Assembly: GCA_020055645.1 (NCBI GenBank)
Contig: CM034546.1
Coordinates: forward strand, 87,296,001 to 87,360,000
Length of the DNA stretch: 64,000 bases
Direction of reading: 5' to 3'
Origin: Tomocerus qinae
Lineage: Eukaryota > Arthropoda > Collembola > Entomobryomorpha > Tomoceridae
Shown: positions 41,396 through 53,569 of the stretch, piece by piece
Numbering within the stretch: position 1 is the stretch's first letter
Layout: the number at the start of each line of letters is the position of its first letter
Notes under the pieces: model-generated
Database searches by the model: none
Seen by the model: only the letters and a program-made list of their open reading frames with translations
What the model was told of the DNA's origin: nothing
Made by a program: the position numbers and the translations under genes

Positions 41396-41967
41396 GTCTG
41401 GAGTTGGGTCTTGTGTTGGTGGGTGTCTGTCCTCATGTGGACGGCTGTCGGATTTATATGGGTGTTGGGCCCCATGTAGTCGGCTGTCGCTTTTGTGGGA
41501 GTCGGGTCGAGGTAGGAAATTTCACACTCTCAGTCAAAATGGTTGCTAGTTTGCATTACAGTGGAAGACGGAATAAGTGAGGGACGGTTTATGGTAAAGG
41601 GAGGCTTATAGTCACAGCTGGGACGAAAACTCTTGCGCTTACTATATCAATGTTTAATTCATGCTCTTCAACCATCTCCTAGTCCTTAGTCATTACTCAA
41701 TACATTGCGGCATTATGTCCACTAGTCAACTTGATTAGACACAGTGTGCACTCCTTCACTAGGTACGCACTCTGGGTACGCATATACGTCGGTGAGCCGA
41801 GTCGAGCGAGAGCTTTCATTGTGTTGTTATCTTTCAATCTTATTGTTCTCGAGTTCTATTCAGAAAACTAAAATGCATATCCTATACCTGCAACTGATAC
41901 CCCCTAATACAGTATACTATACATACACTATACACCAAGATATGTAACAAGGTACGCTGGTAGTGGG

Positions 41968-42235
41968 GGAGAGTTGCACGGGCAGCATTTTAGTACCCGT
42001 GGCTGCCCGTGCCCGTAGCAAATATGCCCGTGCCCGCCCATACCCGTACGGGCACGCCCCCACGGGCATTAGGTGCCCGTACAACTCTATTAGAGAGTTG
42101 CACGGACAGCATTTTGGTACCCGTGGCTGCCCGTGCCCGTAAACATTTTGAAAATCCTGCCCGTGCCCGCCCATACCCGTACGGGCACGGGCCGGGCAGC
42201 TGCCCGCACGGGCATTGGGTGCCCGTGCAACTCTC
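41968..42235. repeat. Two tandem GC-rich inverted-repeat units
   Basis: Two related units (about 41968-42092 and 42093-42235) each begin AGAGTTGCACGG(g/a)CAGC and end with the inverted TGCCCGT(a/g)CAACTCT. Internally they are full of GCCCGTGCCCG/CGGGCACGGGC, so each folds on itself. The GC content is far above the surroundings. They are probably MITEs, but no flanking duplication was found. Confidence 0.7.
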
Positions 42236-42344
42236 TTGAAATTAACTCAAAACCACTTACTGGGCAAACGTACAGGCGTCTCTATGCCATTGAGTAATGC
42301 TCTATGGCTCCTTCTCCTTTGATCCCCATTAGTGGTTATAAAAT

Positions 42345-42993
42345 TTGTTTTTTTTTAAATTTAAGCATACCTTGTTAGGTAGCCGTGGTATTTAAAATAC
42401 CTTGCTATACACTGTATCTATTAACATTTTATGCTTTGGCACTTATGGAATTATCACGTTTTTTGAGCTAGGATAAATGTGCCAATTGGAACAGGTATGT
42501 CTGGACATCTTGACAGATATTCAAAGATGAAAGCTGCATATAGTACCAAATAAATCTATTTCTGTTCCTCATATGTTAATTGAAACTACTGTTCATTTCT
42601 CACTTACCCAACGGAGCACTACAGTCTGCGCTACCTATGCGAGTGATGAGAAACTCTGTTCTTAGGCTTCTTATATAATGGCACATTAATAAGTTATCAT
42701 AGGAATTTGTATGTATAAGCAATTCATGGCTATTTTACTATAGACTAATGACAGATTTGCAAATTTTTACTAATCAGAGGTGCTCAATATCTTGTATACT
42801 GGAGTTGCAATGCATGAAGCTAATTGCTCGACCCAGTTCCTCCTTGTTCATCCAGTTTCACTTCCAACATTTAAGATGGAAGAGAACAACTGATGACAAT
42901 TAACCAGACAACGGAAATTATGGAGTGATTCACGAGTCCAAGGATAGGGGTAGAAAATCGAAAAGAAGAGTACCTTTTGGTATCTCCCACACC
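42345..42993. other. No gene recognised
   Basis: No coding region or repeat match could be supported in this stretch. Confidence 0.35.
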
Positions 42994-43001
42994 AGTACAA
43001 A

Positions 43002-43267
43002 CAGTGTACGCCCTCCCACTGTGAGGATGGGAGAAATGCACTGTTAGAAATGGGAGGTGGGTGTGAATTAAGGAAGGTGGGAGTGGGAGAAATGGGAGAA
43101 ACGGGAGAAAGGGTTATTTGGGGTAATGTGGGCACCTAAAATCGCCCGCTAAATTCAAATAAGTGGGAGCTTCTCCCATTTCTCCCATTATTCACACCCT
43201 CCCGTTTCTCCCATTTCTCACAGGTGGGTGTGAATTAAGCACAAAAAGTGGGAAAAGGCGTACACTG
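43002..43267. mobile_element. hAT-type MITE, 266 bp, purine-rich interior
   Basis: The ends CAGTGTACGCCCTCCCACT and AAGTGGGAAAAGGCGTACACTG are inverted repeats. A perfect 8-bp duplication AGTACAAA lies at 42994-43001 and 43268-43275. The interior is GTGGGAGAAATGGGAGAA and its complement. The flanking ORFs are shadows. Confidence 0.92.
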
Positions 43268-43604
43268 AGTACAAACAATCTTATCCAAAGCCAAATCTCA
43301 CCAAAAGTCATTGTTTGATTGGGCAGGCTAAATGGTAGTCTCATTTTGGGCCTTACTTTATTGATGCCGTTGTAAACGGACACTGAGATGGCCGATCTCT
43401 TTTGTGCATTGTAACTGCAGGACAAGATATTGACAAGACATGCACTTCTGATTAGTAAAAGTTTGTAAGTCAAATTAGCCTGTAGTATGAATTGCTTTTA
43501 TACATACAAACTCCTATGATAACTTTTTAATGTGCCATACGTATATGTAAAGTTTTCAAATAGTTTATAAAATTTTTGAAAACAATAAATTGAAAATCCA
43601 AGCT

Positions 43605-43790
43605 ATAGAGCCTCTAATTTTGGGTCATTATTAGCAACTCCATAATGATCAGTGGAAAACTGTAGGAGATATTTTTTGAAATTTTTGAGTTTTTCCTTAT
43701 CCTTTCCATGTTAAAATCTGACTCAAAAAATCATTAAACGATTTCTATTAAACCGAGCGTTATAAAAATGATCATTTGAGTGACTGATTA
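43605..43790 (+). repeat. Diverged fragment of repeat module 2
   Basis: Shares GGAAAACTGTAGGAG, CCATGTTAAAATCTGA and AAAAAATCATTAAACGATTTC with 322-545 and 52625-52885, in the same order, with many changes. Confidence 0.5.
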
Positions 43791-43980
43791 CGGGATGTAC
43801 ATGAGGTAAAAAAATTTGGGTAAAGGGTTTATGGGACCTTAAAAGAAGTCATTTTGCCCCTAAAAAGAAGTCATTTTGTCCTGGGTACAATGAGCCATAG
43901 AAAAAGTATATGGGGCACTACGAACTACGAAGAAGTACGAAAGGCCATAGAACGAGTACTTAATTCCATAACATTAACCG

Positions 43981-45290
43981 TTTTAGCTCGCCTGAGGAGC
44001 GAGCTTATAGAACCGCACAGTCTGTCCGTACGTCCGTCGCCACGATAACTTTCGAAAGCAATGACGGACATTGACCAAACTTGGCAAAAACAATTCCTAT
44101 GGACCACTGACGATCCCTATTGAATTGGGGGTAAATCGGTCCATTGGTTGCTGAGATACCGCGCGCTCACTTTGTCTTCATTTTGAAAGTCAAAGTGAAA
44201 ATTTGGCATTAAATGGACATTAAGTTCAATGGCGTTTCCTATAAATTGTTAGCTAGATGGTATAAAATATTTCTATCCGCTTCTACCAAATTTGAGATTT
44301 TATAATAAAGCAAATTAAACCGGAAAATAACTATTATACGATGGAAAAAATCCATTTTGGATCTAAATTCAATTTTATAGTCAAATTTCCATTTTCTGAT
44401 TTCCTTTAAATTTTGATAATCATTATTAACCGATTTTAATTTTCTGTAGATTTTAATACTCATAATCAATGATTGAATATCTGTTGATTTTCAAAGTCAA
44501 CATTAATCAATTTTAATTTTCTGTAGATTTTAATACTCATAAACTCATAATCAATGATTGAATATCTGTTGATTTTCATAGTCAACATTAATCAATTTTG
44601 ATTTCTGTTGATTTTAATAGTCAACATTAATCACATTTGATTTTCTGTTGATTTTCATAGTCAACATTAATCAATTTTGGTTTCTGTTGATTTTAATAGT
44701 CAACATTAATCAATTTTGATTTTCTGTTGATTTTCATAGTCAACATTAATCAATTTGGATTTTCTGTTGATTTTTATAGTCAATATTAATGTAATTTGAT
44801 TTTCTGTTGATTTTTACAGTCAACATTAATGTACTTTGATTTTCTGTTGATTTTTATGGTCAACATTAATGTACTTTGATTTATGTTGATTTTTATAGTC
44901 AACATTAATGTACTTTGATTTTTGGTTGATTTTGATTATCAACATTAATCAATTTTGATTTTCGGTTGATTTTCATTGTCAACATTAATCAATTTTGATT
45001 TTCGATTGATTTTCGTGGTCAACAGTCATCAATTTTGATTTTCGATTGATTTTCGTGGTCAACAGTCATCAATTTTGATTTTATATTGATATTTCAAATG
45101 ATATAGCTTCGTTTCCTTATAATATCAATGTCTGAATGTCGTAGATACATATATAAAGACTCAATTCTGAAAGTTTGATCAAAATCCGTACGCTCGGTTT
45201 TGTGTAACGTGCGAGTACTTTTCGCTACCAAAATGTGTACACTGTAAACTTTACTCAGGCGAGCTTCTGTTACGGCTTGCTGTAGGTTTT
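43981..45290 (-). mobile_element. Family M, complete copy, inverted
   Basis: The right end is TTTTAGCTCGCCTGAGGAGC with hairpin, then CGCACAGTCTGTCCGTACGT and the CCGCGCGCTCACTTTGTCTT block to about 44400. The 40-bp core, 44440-45090, has about 16 units drifting from TTTGATTTCTGTTGATTTT forms to TTTTCGATTGATTTTCG forms. The left end follows: GTGTACACTGTAAACTTTAC, TCAGGCGAGCTTCTGTTACG and GCTTGCTGTAGGTTTTT. No exact target duplication is seen. Confidence 0.9.
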
Positions 45291-45504
45291 TTTACTGGTT
45301 ACAAAACTTTCAAAATGACAACAGGACACAAAATACAATACGTTTTGTAGTATTTGTACCAACAATGTGATTCAAACGTAACTATGACAGTCTCTCCCCT
45401 TTAGGTGAAGTCAATAGCATGTTGACATCAAATTATATCATATCTTGGGTTGAACGTTGATTTTGTTATTGTCCTTTTATCTAAAGGTGATCCCCATCTA
45501 AAAG

Positions 45505-45779
45505 ACACATTACATAGAAAGGATACAGCAGAAAATTTGCACAGCAGGTATCTGTAACCAATACATTCCTATGGTAATTGCCATTTTTCGACTTTTAACA
45601 TGTGAAGGGTCTGTCCGCCCGAACTGGCTCCGTGTAAATCACACGGAGCCACGGAGCCAGTTCGGGCGGACAGACCCTTCACATGTTAAAAGTCGAAAAA
45701 TGGCAATTACCATAGGAATGTATTGGTTACAGATACCTGCTGTGCAAATTTTCTGCTGTATCCTTTCTATGTAATGTGT
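45505..45779. repeat. Long palindrome, about 130-bp arms
   Basis: The arms start ACACATTACATAGAAAGGAT and run to GAACTGGCTCCGTG, then reappear inverted after a spacer of about 15 bases that can itself pair (GGCTCCGTG/CACGGAGCC). The arms look identical by eye. Unlike 36291-36490 there is no clear target duplication, although imperfect TATCTAA-type sequence continues on both sides. It may be a fold-back MITE or, less likely, an assembly hairpin artefact. Confidence 0.8.
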
Positions 45780-46653
45780 TATTAGATAGGATCAATCTTT
45801 GCGTGAAACCATAATACTGTAGTTGGTATAGTTCCCCCAAACTATCTTTTTTGTACAGAAAAGATAGGAACCTATCCCTTCTGTAGTAACTAAATTAACA
45901 TAGGGTTAGATTTGTCGCCCGTCTGGTGTGTGTTAAAAATGATTTTAACTTGTGAAAGCTATGTCACGCCCTTCTGCCCTGTACGAAAGTCATTTTGGAT
46001 ATAATCTCTAGGCTATTTCCATAGGGTTGTAAAAAACAGATCAAATTTGTAAACTTAAATGGAGATTGACCAATTTGATCTGTTTTCGAAAAAAAGTTTC
46101 GTCAACATAATAACATTAGTAACACATTTATTTTATATCAATACCATTACAAGGTGGAGACATAGAAGGGCTTCCCGGTCGTTTGTACCCGATTCTTATT
46201 TTATCAACGCACAACGACCGAAATGAAAATGAAAATTCGTATGAAAATGAATTTCCCGCGTATTCGTAAGATTGACTAGTTAGAGTTCAGAAAATGATAA
46301 GTGTTAAAATCTACTTTCACTTTTTGTGATTAATTTAGGTAACGAGTTTTGTGCATTTTATTTAATATTTAATATCAATTTTCGATAGCCCTGTAATCAT
46401 GTTTTTTTCCAGATTTTTTGTTTATTTCCTAGTTACTGAAATCCAATTCTGAATAAGCAGGTTATTAGGCACAACGTTTCAATTATAGATGCTCACGAAA
46501 AATACTGTACTAAAACGTGTTAAAAATTAAATTTTTATGCTTTAATTTTTTATTTTATAGACGTAAATAATGGTAGTTTTAGGATTACAAGGTTGTTGTT
46601 ATTGTCAGCTGTAATTTTCGTATATATACTACAGTATACTTGGTATAGGCTTG
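45780..46653. other. No gene recognised
   Basis: A small inverted pair AACAGATCAAATTTG / CCAATTTGATCTGTTTT lies at 46030-46090. The phrase TTATTTTATCAACGCACAACG at 46198-46218 also occurs near 36172. No ORF is supported. Confidence 0.4.
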
Positions 46654-46804
46654 CAAGCACGTATCCAGGGGGGGGGGTCCGGGGGCCCCCCTAAGCTACC
46701 AAAAAAAGACGATTTTTTTGTCAATAAAGGTTAAAAATCCAAAAAATTTTCGCTTTCGTGTGCCCCCCCCCCCCCCCTAGGTCAAATTCCTGGATACGTG
46801 CTTG
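46654..46804. mobile_element. MITE of the CACGTATCCAG family, 151 bp
   Basis: The ends are CAAGCACGTATCCAGG and CCTGGATACGTGCTTG, with G- and C-homopolymer runs inside and an AAAAATTTTCGC core. GGCTTG before and TGCTTG shortly after suggest an imperfect duplication. Confidence 0.8.
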
Positions 46805-47408
46805 TAATGCTTGTATTTGTGCCTATAATTATATAAAAAACCCTTAAACCCAAAAAACGCTAAAAACCCGGGTTTTTCGAAACCTTGCTAATTACTGTAG
46901 ATGATAATAGGATATCTGATATTATATTGGTGATCATAGTGAGTACTAAAAGCAGTATTAACAATCTGCCAAGTATACTCAAATATTTGCAAAAAGTAAG
47001 TACTAATGTTCGTTGTGGTAGTATATTGCTTTAACAATGTAGTGAGATGGGCATAATATTATAATATGTAATCCTATTCCCATATGCATTCATCTCATAC
47101 AGGCAATTCTCAAAAGCGATACCTGAGTACCTGTATGTATTGTATTATACATTCTGTATCTGTAATACACGGCACAAAATGTAATCTTTTATCTCACTCT
47201 GACAATGGGTTTGCATTGAAAGCACGCAGAACAAACGTCCGACCGATGTTTCTTTCAATCGCTTAATTCCATAAATTCATCACAAGCAATCATCTGTCCA
47301 CACTGGAGAGTGCTGTACTGAATAGACCATTTGGGCTCACAAAATAATTTGAATTAGGTACCTATTTACCAATTTACGTGACTTTGCTCAGAGCGATTCG
47401 AAGTCGAT

Positions 47409-50400
47409 ATGAATTTAGAAAGTCCTTCGGCCCCTGAATTTGAAGTTTTAATAGACAGATCAACATTCCGTTCTTTGAAAACAATAGCTGAAGAAGAAGA
47501 ATTTGAAAAATCAACACACCAATGCAGCGCGAAGTGTATTTTAAGATTTCCTTTGCACCATTCTGCACGTCGGGGCGATTTTCTCCAATTGAAGTCTGAT
47601 TTGGAGATGGAATCTTACTGTGGTACGCATTCTCCTCTGGAACGGGATTGTAATCTCAGAACGCCTCTCCACTACGCAGCTGCAGCAGGTAAGTATACCG
47701 ATGGTTGCATTTTTACAAAATACATGATCCAGGAAATAACAAAAACAAAATGTACTACTGTACTAAATTTTTAACTCAGCAAATCACGACAAGGGACTTG
47801 AGTGTGTCAAAGTGTTGCTAACTTCTTCACAAGTAGATGTACAAACAGAGGACGAAAGCGAGGAACAACCTGTCCAAAAATTCATCAATACTGTAGACAA
47901 AAATGGTGATACAGCGTTGCATCTTGCGGCACGCAACGAGGCGCATTGTATTGTGTTTGAACTTTTGAAAAATTGGGCTGATTTTAATATGAAGTAAGGG
48001 AAACTGAAATAAATATTATTTTATTTTCTCTGGAGCAGCAAAATTCATAATTTGGCTACATCTCTTACAGAAACAACGATGGACATACAACGCAATTGTG
48101 CTCACTGTATGAATTCACCCCATCCGCTTTATGCGTATTAATGAAAAGGAGTATTTGCTTCGTTTGCAATTGTAGCTGTGATAAAGGAGCAGATTTTTTA
48201 GACTCGGTGATGAATTGGCAAGTGTATGAAAATGATGAATCCAGAACGTCATTTTCTTATGTCTGTTTTAACTTTGCGTAAGATACTCCACTGATTTGTA
48301 AATAATATGAGTCCGCGTGTTTAATCAAGACTAAATTGAGACTACTTCACTGTGATTTACAGACCTGTCCTAGGTTATTATATTAATGAAGATGGAACAG
48401 CTCCTCTTCCAGAAACATATTTTTTATTTGGAGTAAATACCAAAACTCGGGCCAACGGTCACAGAAAAAATATTCTAAGCAATGTCCTCGTACAGTGTTT
48501 CCTTCACTTCAAATGGCAAAAACTGAAATGGTTTTGCTACTCGGCCATTTTCTTTCATGTAGAATTAAAAAATACATCAAAAACAAAAATGTTTCAATTG
48601 TTTCGGCATATTTCATACATTATATATATATATCTTTCAGCTTCTGTGGCTTCTTTTATATATTGGTATTGCCATTGATGTATTTGCAGTAACCTGTCCT
48701 TTCTCCATTCAGCCAGCAATAGTAGTCCATGAAAACATGTTTTCAACACAAGTTGGTACGAAAATGAAGTGTATCTATTCTTGTCATTATCTACACATTG
48801 TCTCTATAATCCCAATTTCTTTCGTCTTTAGCAAGTCAAGAATGTAAAATGTCATCTACAGCTAGAGCATCAATGATAATTTTGACAATTTTATCTTCCA
48901 TAATTGCACTGAAGGAAATGTCACAGTTTCACCGACTGGGCACTTTGTATTTCGCGTTTGAAAACTTTGGACAGCTAATTCTTTTGTTCCTGATTTTTAT
49001 GACGGTGCCCCAAATTCTTTTTGATTCGGCTGTAACTGATTTAAACTACCAACTGTCAGCAGTAAGGACTGTTATTTTCCTCCCAAAGCAACATTATTCA
49101 ATTTGTATCCAGTTTTAATAAAATTAGATGCGTATTTTAATTTTTATCAAGTTTGGAATTTTTCTCGCATGGGCATTGATACTCTGTCAAGTTGCAAAAA
49201 TACCCAGAATTGACAAGAGAATACGAATTGGTCAAACAGATTACACAATTCGTCTTCCAAACCACGGAGTCTACATAGAAATACTTACTAGGGTTAGCTT
49301 CACAATTTTATGTAGTAATAACGAAACTTCTCTTTTCACGCCAATATAATATGGCTTCCTGTTTCCAGGTTTTTAAAAACGTAATGGCTTTCATCATAAT
49401 ATTTTCTCCGTTGCTTCTCGGCTTTGGATTTTCTTTCAAAATTTTACTACCAGAGGTATTATATGTTCCTGTCATTTTCATTTAGCATTTTTGTAATCTC
49501 AATATTTCTGCTTTAAACGCGATCTATTTTGAATAGCAACAAGAATTTTCTTCGCCGATTCCAAATATGATGAAACTGGTTGTGATGATGACAGGAGAAT
49601 TGGAATATGATCAAATCTTTAACAATTTGGACAAGACAACGATTTTAATTTTCGAAACTGCTTCACATATATTTTATTTTGTCTTCGTCATAGTGGCCAC
49701 GATGATTCTCTTCAATTTGCTGATTGGATTCACGGTTTCAGATATTCAGGTGGGTTAACAAATATTTAGAATATTATGCTGGGCGATCTTAGGTTTTAGT
49801 TGCCATATGGCTTCGTGAGTCACTTATATCGTGACTTACTGTAATTTAACAATGGCTTGTGCTGTCTCGATTTGGCTTGTAATGCACCAAAGAAGTGATA
49901 AAATAAAAGTTTATTGCAATGTAGACGTGTAGTGAGACACTTTAATGCTAGTGTAATTAGGCAAAGTATGTGCTTGTAGTACAACGCGATTTTCTAGTAC
50001 TACTACAAACAAGTTTCTTAGACTACTAATTAATCTATTTAGCATTAGAGATGCAAATGATTTTTTTGTTCATTTTTAGGGATTACAGAAAGACGCAGTT
50101 GTCAATCAAGTCTCAAATAAACTCGAACAAATGTATTTGATGGAATCTTTTCTGTTATCAAACAAAATGCAACTTTTCTTTCAATTCCTCCACAAAATCA
50201 CAGGCAAGAGTTTCGGCTTGCAGAATTCCATCAGTGTGGTGTACCGTAAATCCTATGATATGTATAACGCGTCTGTATCCTGCTACCATGCCCAGTTGAC
50301 TTTGATTCCAGATGAACATCGCATTAAAATTCGGTGGCTCGCATCCCACAATACACTTTCTAAGGTGGAGTTTTCCAACATGAAGTTTTTCTGGGATGTA

Positions 50401-50481
50401 AATGAAGGAAGGTTTGTCTTTGTTCCCAAAAATCCCGACGAACATGGAGGCTTTAAGTTCCCACCATTCCAAAAACCCTAG
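47409..50481 (+). CDS. TRPA-like ankyrin cation channel A (694 aa, 10 exons)
   Basis: Predicted plasma-membrane sensory cation channel of the TRPA type. Exons: 47409-47688, 47780-47993, 48071-48277, 48363-48558, 48641-48755, 48832-49061, 49152-49292, 49369-49455, 49537-49749, 50080-50481. All introns are GT-AG and all phases close. Ankyrin motifs are PLHHSARRGDF (48-58), TPLHYAAA (85-92) and GDTALHLAAR (136-145), so only about three or four repeats; most TRPA proteins have more. Hydrophobic segments: S1 about 300-320, S2 347-367, S3 380-400, S4 415-432, S5 462-490, S6 533-558 (ILFNLLIGFTVSDIQ). The pore loop 498-518 contains VVMMTGELEYDQIF. The C-terminal tail has a predicted helix (KLEQMYLMESFLL). 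Start ATG chosen because exon 1 aligns with the paralogue at 55338. No canonical AATAAA was noticed close downstream. Painless/pyrexia-like placement is inference. Confidence 0.9.
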
Positions 50482-51737
50482 GAGAAAATTATTTTATTGT
50501 TGGGCATTACTACAACACATTTTGTAATTTGCCTTATTATTTAAGTCAACACTCACTCCTCATGCATATACATGATTCTCGACTGTGTAGATTGATAATT
50601 TATGCTATGTACTAAAATTCGGTATAATAACAAGCAAAGATAATTAATTCTAGACATTTCCACAGCTTTTTACTACAATTCATGTTCGTGTTGCAAGTGT
50701 CGTGCAAATTCTCTAATGATGCAAATTATGATTTATTATGGTGTAAAATCTTCGTCAAAACGTTTCTGCATGTTATTACGTTGAGGCACAACGACCATTA
50801 AAACTACATATTCGTTTGGGGAACACGATATTGACGTACAAGCCAAAGAATTGCACTTTTAGAAGCATAAAATCATAAATGCATGTACACAATGACAATT
50901 TATCTTTACCGTGATAGTAAGAAAGAAACATATATACTATATAAGTTAATGAATTTTTTATGATGATTCATGCCATTAAACAAAAGAGCGTATTTTTTGG
51001 AGTTTAGCTGAAAGTTCAATGCTAGTAAATGACCCTTCTTAAAGTTTTTAACCCCCATTTTTGCCTTTTGAGTGATGGATGGATTAATTGACTTTTTTAC
51101 TATTCTAGTTCAGTCCACAATTTCAATATCTGTACAGAAATAATCCAACAGAATTTATGTACTTAGCTACTAGAAGTAGACAGCTAGAGGCAGAGGATGA
51201 TTCACTCACCTGTATATTATTTTCATGGCTTAACTGAGTTTATCTATGTATTTATCATGCGAAGCACTGCGCACTGCCTGCGTAGTCAAATGGTACAGGA
51301 TTGTGAAAAAGCTAAACAAAACGTGTGATCTACGTTAGAATAATAATAATTATTATTGTTGTTATCAGTTATAGGAAGCTGAATGAATGCAAGTACTAGA
51401 GTGGTGAGAGTGAGGACTCTCCTTATTTGGATTCCTGCTCTATGTCTACTGTCGACACAGAAAGAGTCGGACTCTCCAATATTCCAGTATCTATAACCAG
51501 TCCACTAATAAGTTAGAGGGTCTTTATTGCAATGCTAATCAGCACTTATCTGCCCTATCACATTTATTATTATATTCGTTATGTTTATGTGTACATAAAA
51601 CAAAAAAGCATTAAAACCGAAACGAGTTCCGTACATACATTGGTATTGGTATTGTCTTTCGTATCTTACTTCTGTTGCGTCATCCTCGCCCACATTTTAA
51701 TGCTCCTGACACTAATAGAAATATTCATTATGTATTT
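50482..51737. other. 3' flank of channel A and intergenic sequence
   Basis: No gene seen. ATTAAA variants near 50797 and 50978 could serve polyadenylation. The 71-codon ORF at 51532-51747 is hydrophobic and AT-driven and ends in the next array. Confidence 0.4.
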
Positions 51738-52620
51738 TCGGTTATAATGAATTATAAACGGTTATAATGAATTATAAACGGTTATAATGAATTATAAACG
51801 GTTATAATGAATTATAAACGGTTATAATGAATTATAAACGGTTATAATGAATTATAAACGGTTATAATGAATTATAAACGGTTATAATGAATTATAAACG
51901 GTTATAATGAATTATAAACGGTTATAATGAATTATAAACGGTTATAATGAATTATAAACGGTTATAATGAATTATAAACGGTTATAATGAATTATAAACG
52001 GTTATAATGAATTATAAACGGTTATAATGAATTATAAACGGTTATAATGAATTATAAACGGTTATAATGAATTATAAACGGTTATAATGAATTATAAACG
52101 GTTATAATGAATTATAAACGGTTATAATGAATTATAAACGGTTATAATGAATTATAAACGGTTATAATGAATTATAAACGGTTATAATGAATTATAAACG
52201 GTTATAATGAATTATAAACGGTTATAATGAATTATAAACGGTTATAATTCATTATAAACGGTTATAATTCATTATAAACGGTTATAATGAATTATAAACG
52301 GTTATAAACGGTTATAATTCATTATAAACGGTTATAATTCATTATAAACGGTTATAATTCATTATAAACGGTTATAATGAATTATAAACGGTTATAAACG
52401 GTTATAATGAATTATAAACGGTTATAATTCATTATAAACGGTTATAATTCATTATAAACGGTTATAATTCATTATAAACGGTTATTATTCATTATAAACG
52501 GTTATAATTCATTATAAACGGTTATAATTCATATTATAAACGGTTATAATTCATTATAACCGTTTATAATGAATTATAACCGTTTATACTTCATTATAGC
52601 TTCATATTCATTATAACCGT
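51738..52620 (+). repeat. 20-bp minisatellite, about 42 copies, with centre inversion
   Basis: The unit is GGTTATAATGAATTATAAAC at an exact 20-bp period from about 51738 to 52235. It then becomes GGTTATAATTCATTATAAAC, in which only the palindrome centre is reversed, with a few alternations and two 10-bp partial units near 52302 and 52390. The last units read out in the opposite orientation (ACGGTTATAA then TTATAACCGT from about 52556). Confidence 0.95.
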
Positions 52621-52624
52621 TTAG

Positions 52625-52885
52625 TCAGAACCCCAAACCTCGAGTTTCAAAACGATATGTTTCATAGAAATCGTTTTACGATTTTTTGAATTTCGAACTT
52701 TAACATTGAATGAGTGGGAGAAAACGCTCCGATCTGTCACGTTTTGTTCAAATACTCCTCCTACAGTTTTCATCCGATCTATACCAAACTTTTTCCTGGC
52801 CTATTCGACTTAATAATGAAGACGGTAGCCGCTCCAGTTTTTTATTTTTTAGTAGAAAATATATAATATATTGAATTTCAAAAAT
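52625..52885 (-). repeat. Dispersed repeat module 2 (copy 2)
   Basis: Reverse complement of 322-545: GAGTGGGAGAAAACGCTCCG, CCTACAGTTTTCATCCGATC, AGACGGTAGCCGCTCCAG, then TTTAGTAGAAAATATATAAT and TTTCAAAAATTTGACA. It borders the 20-bp array on the same relative side as copy 1 borders its 21-bp array. Confidence 0.75.
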
Positions 52886-53569
52886 TTGACAAAGTCCTAC
52901 TCTTTAAGCAGGGGCAGCAGGCAGGCCTCCGCCATGTAAAGGGATTAGTGTCCCTTTCACTTCGAACGGGGCGACCGCAGTGGAGTCAAACTACTAATAA
53001 CAAGGCGACGTTTATGTAGTTTGTATCATTTGGTTGTGGATTGAATATGCTTTGACTTGACTTAATTGACATAGAATTGGTTAGTTAGTGAAACAGGGTA
53101 AGAAAATAGATAGAAATAAACCATGTTCAAATGGATGTAAAAAAGTGGTGTGATATCGCAAAGAAAGTTTGAACTGATTATCTGACATTACATGACGTTT
53201 TTAGTGAATTTTTTCAATGACCTTTGACCTACCGACACGTGTGACTTGACGTTGACATGGGCTAACGAATAACCTTTTCGAACGAGCTATCTCATGACAT
53301 TCTACAATGTAAGTAATTAAAGTTACAACATTTTTAATTTTTGGACATCGCCCACAGGCATGGGGTGTGTCCGATTTGACCCATTTTCGAACTCGACCTC
53401 GCTTTTCATCCCTACAATACATACATAAAGTTTGAATTGATTATCTCAAACCGTTTTTGAGTTATCGTGCTAACAGACAGACGGACGGACGGACAGACAG
53501 ACAGACAGACAGATCAGGCATTCCTATAAAGCGGTGTTGCACACCACTTAATAACGAGGACGATTAAAA
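52886..53569. other. Dispersed repeat with GGACGGACAGACAGAC run, no gene
   Basis: About 53085-53560 contains AGTTTGAATTGATTATCTC twice (in variant form) and ends in a GACGGACGGACAGACAGACA run, followed by GCATTCCTATAAAGCGGTG and TTGCACACCACTTAA. It is similar in style, but not in sequence, to the family M right end. It may be the end of another family. The minus ORF at 53201-53422 is unsupported. Confidence 0.45.

Larger units (their letters stand above)
39598..41882. mobile_element. 2.3-kb inverted-repeat element enclosing a 49-bp satellite
   Basis: The left arm 39598-39820 (GGATATCCATTTTAGTTTTC, CTCGCTCGACTCGGCTCACC, CAGTGTGTCTAATCAAGTGG, AGAGCATGAATTAAACATTG) is repeated in reverse complement at about 41655-41882. 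The arms are about 220 bp. Between them lie the 49-bp array (39907-41213), a family M left-end fragment (41213-41395) and about 250 bp of unclassified sequence containing TGTGGTC/GGGTGT phrases (41396-41650). No transposase is seen and the target duplication was not resolved. Confidence 0.75.
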
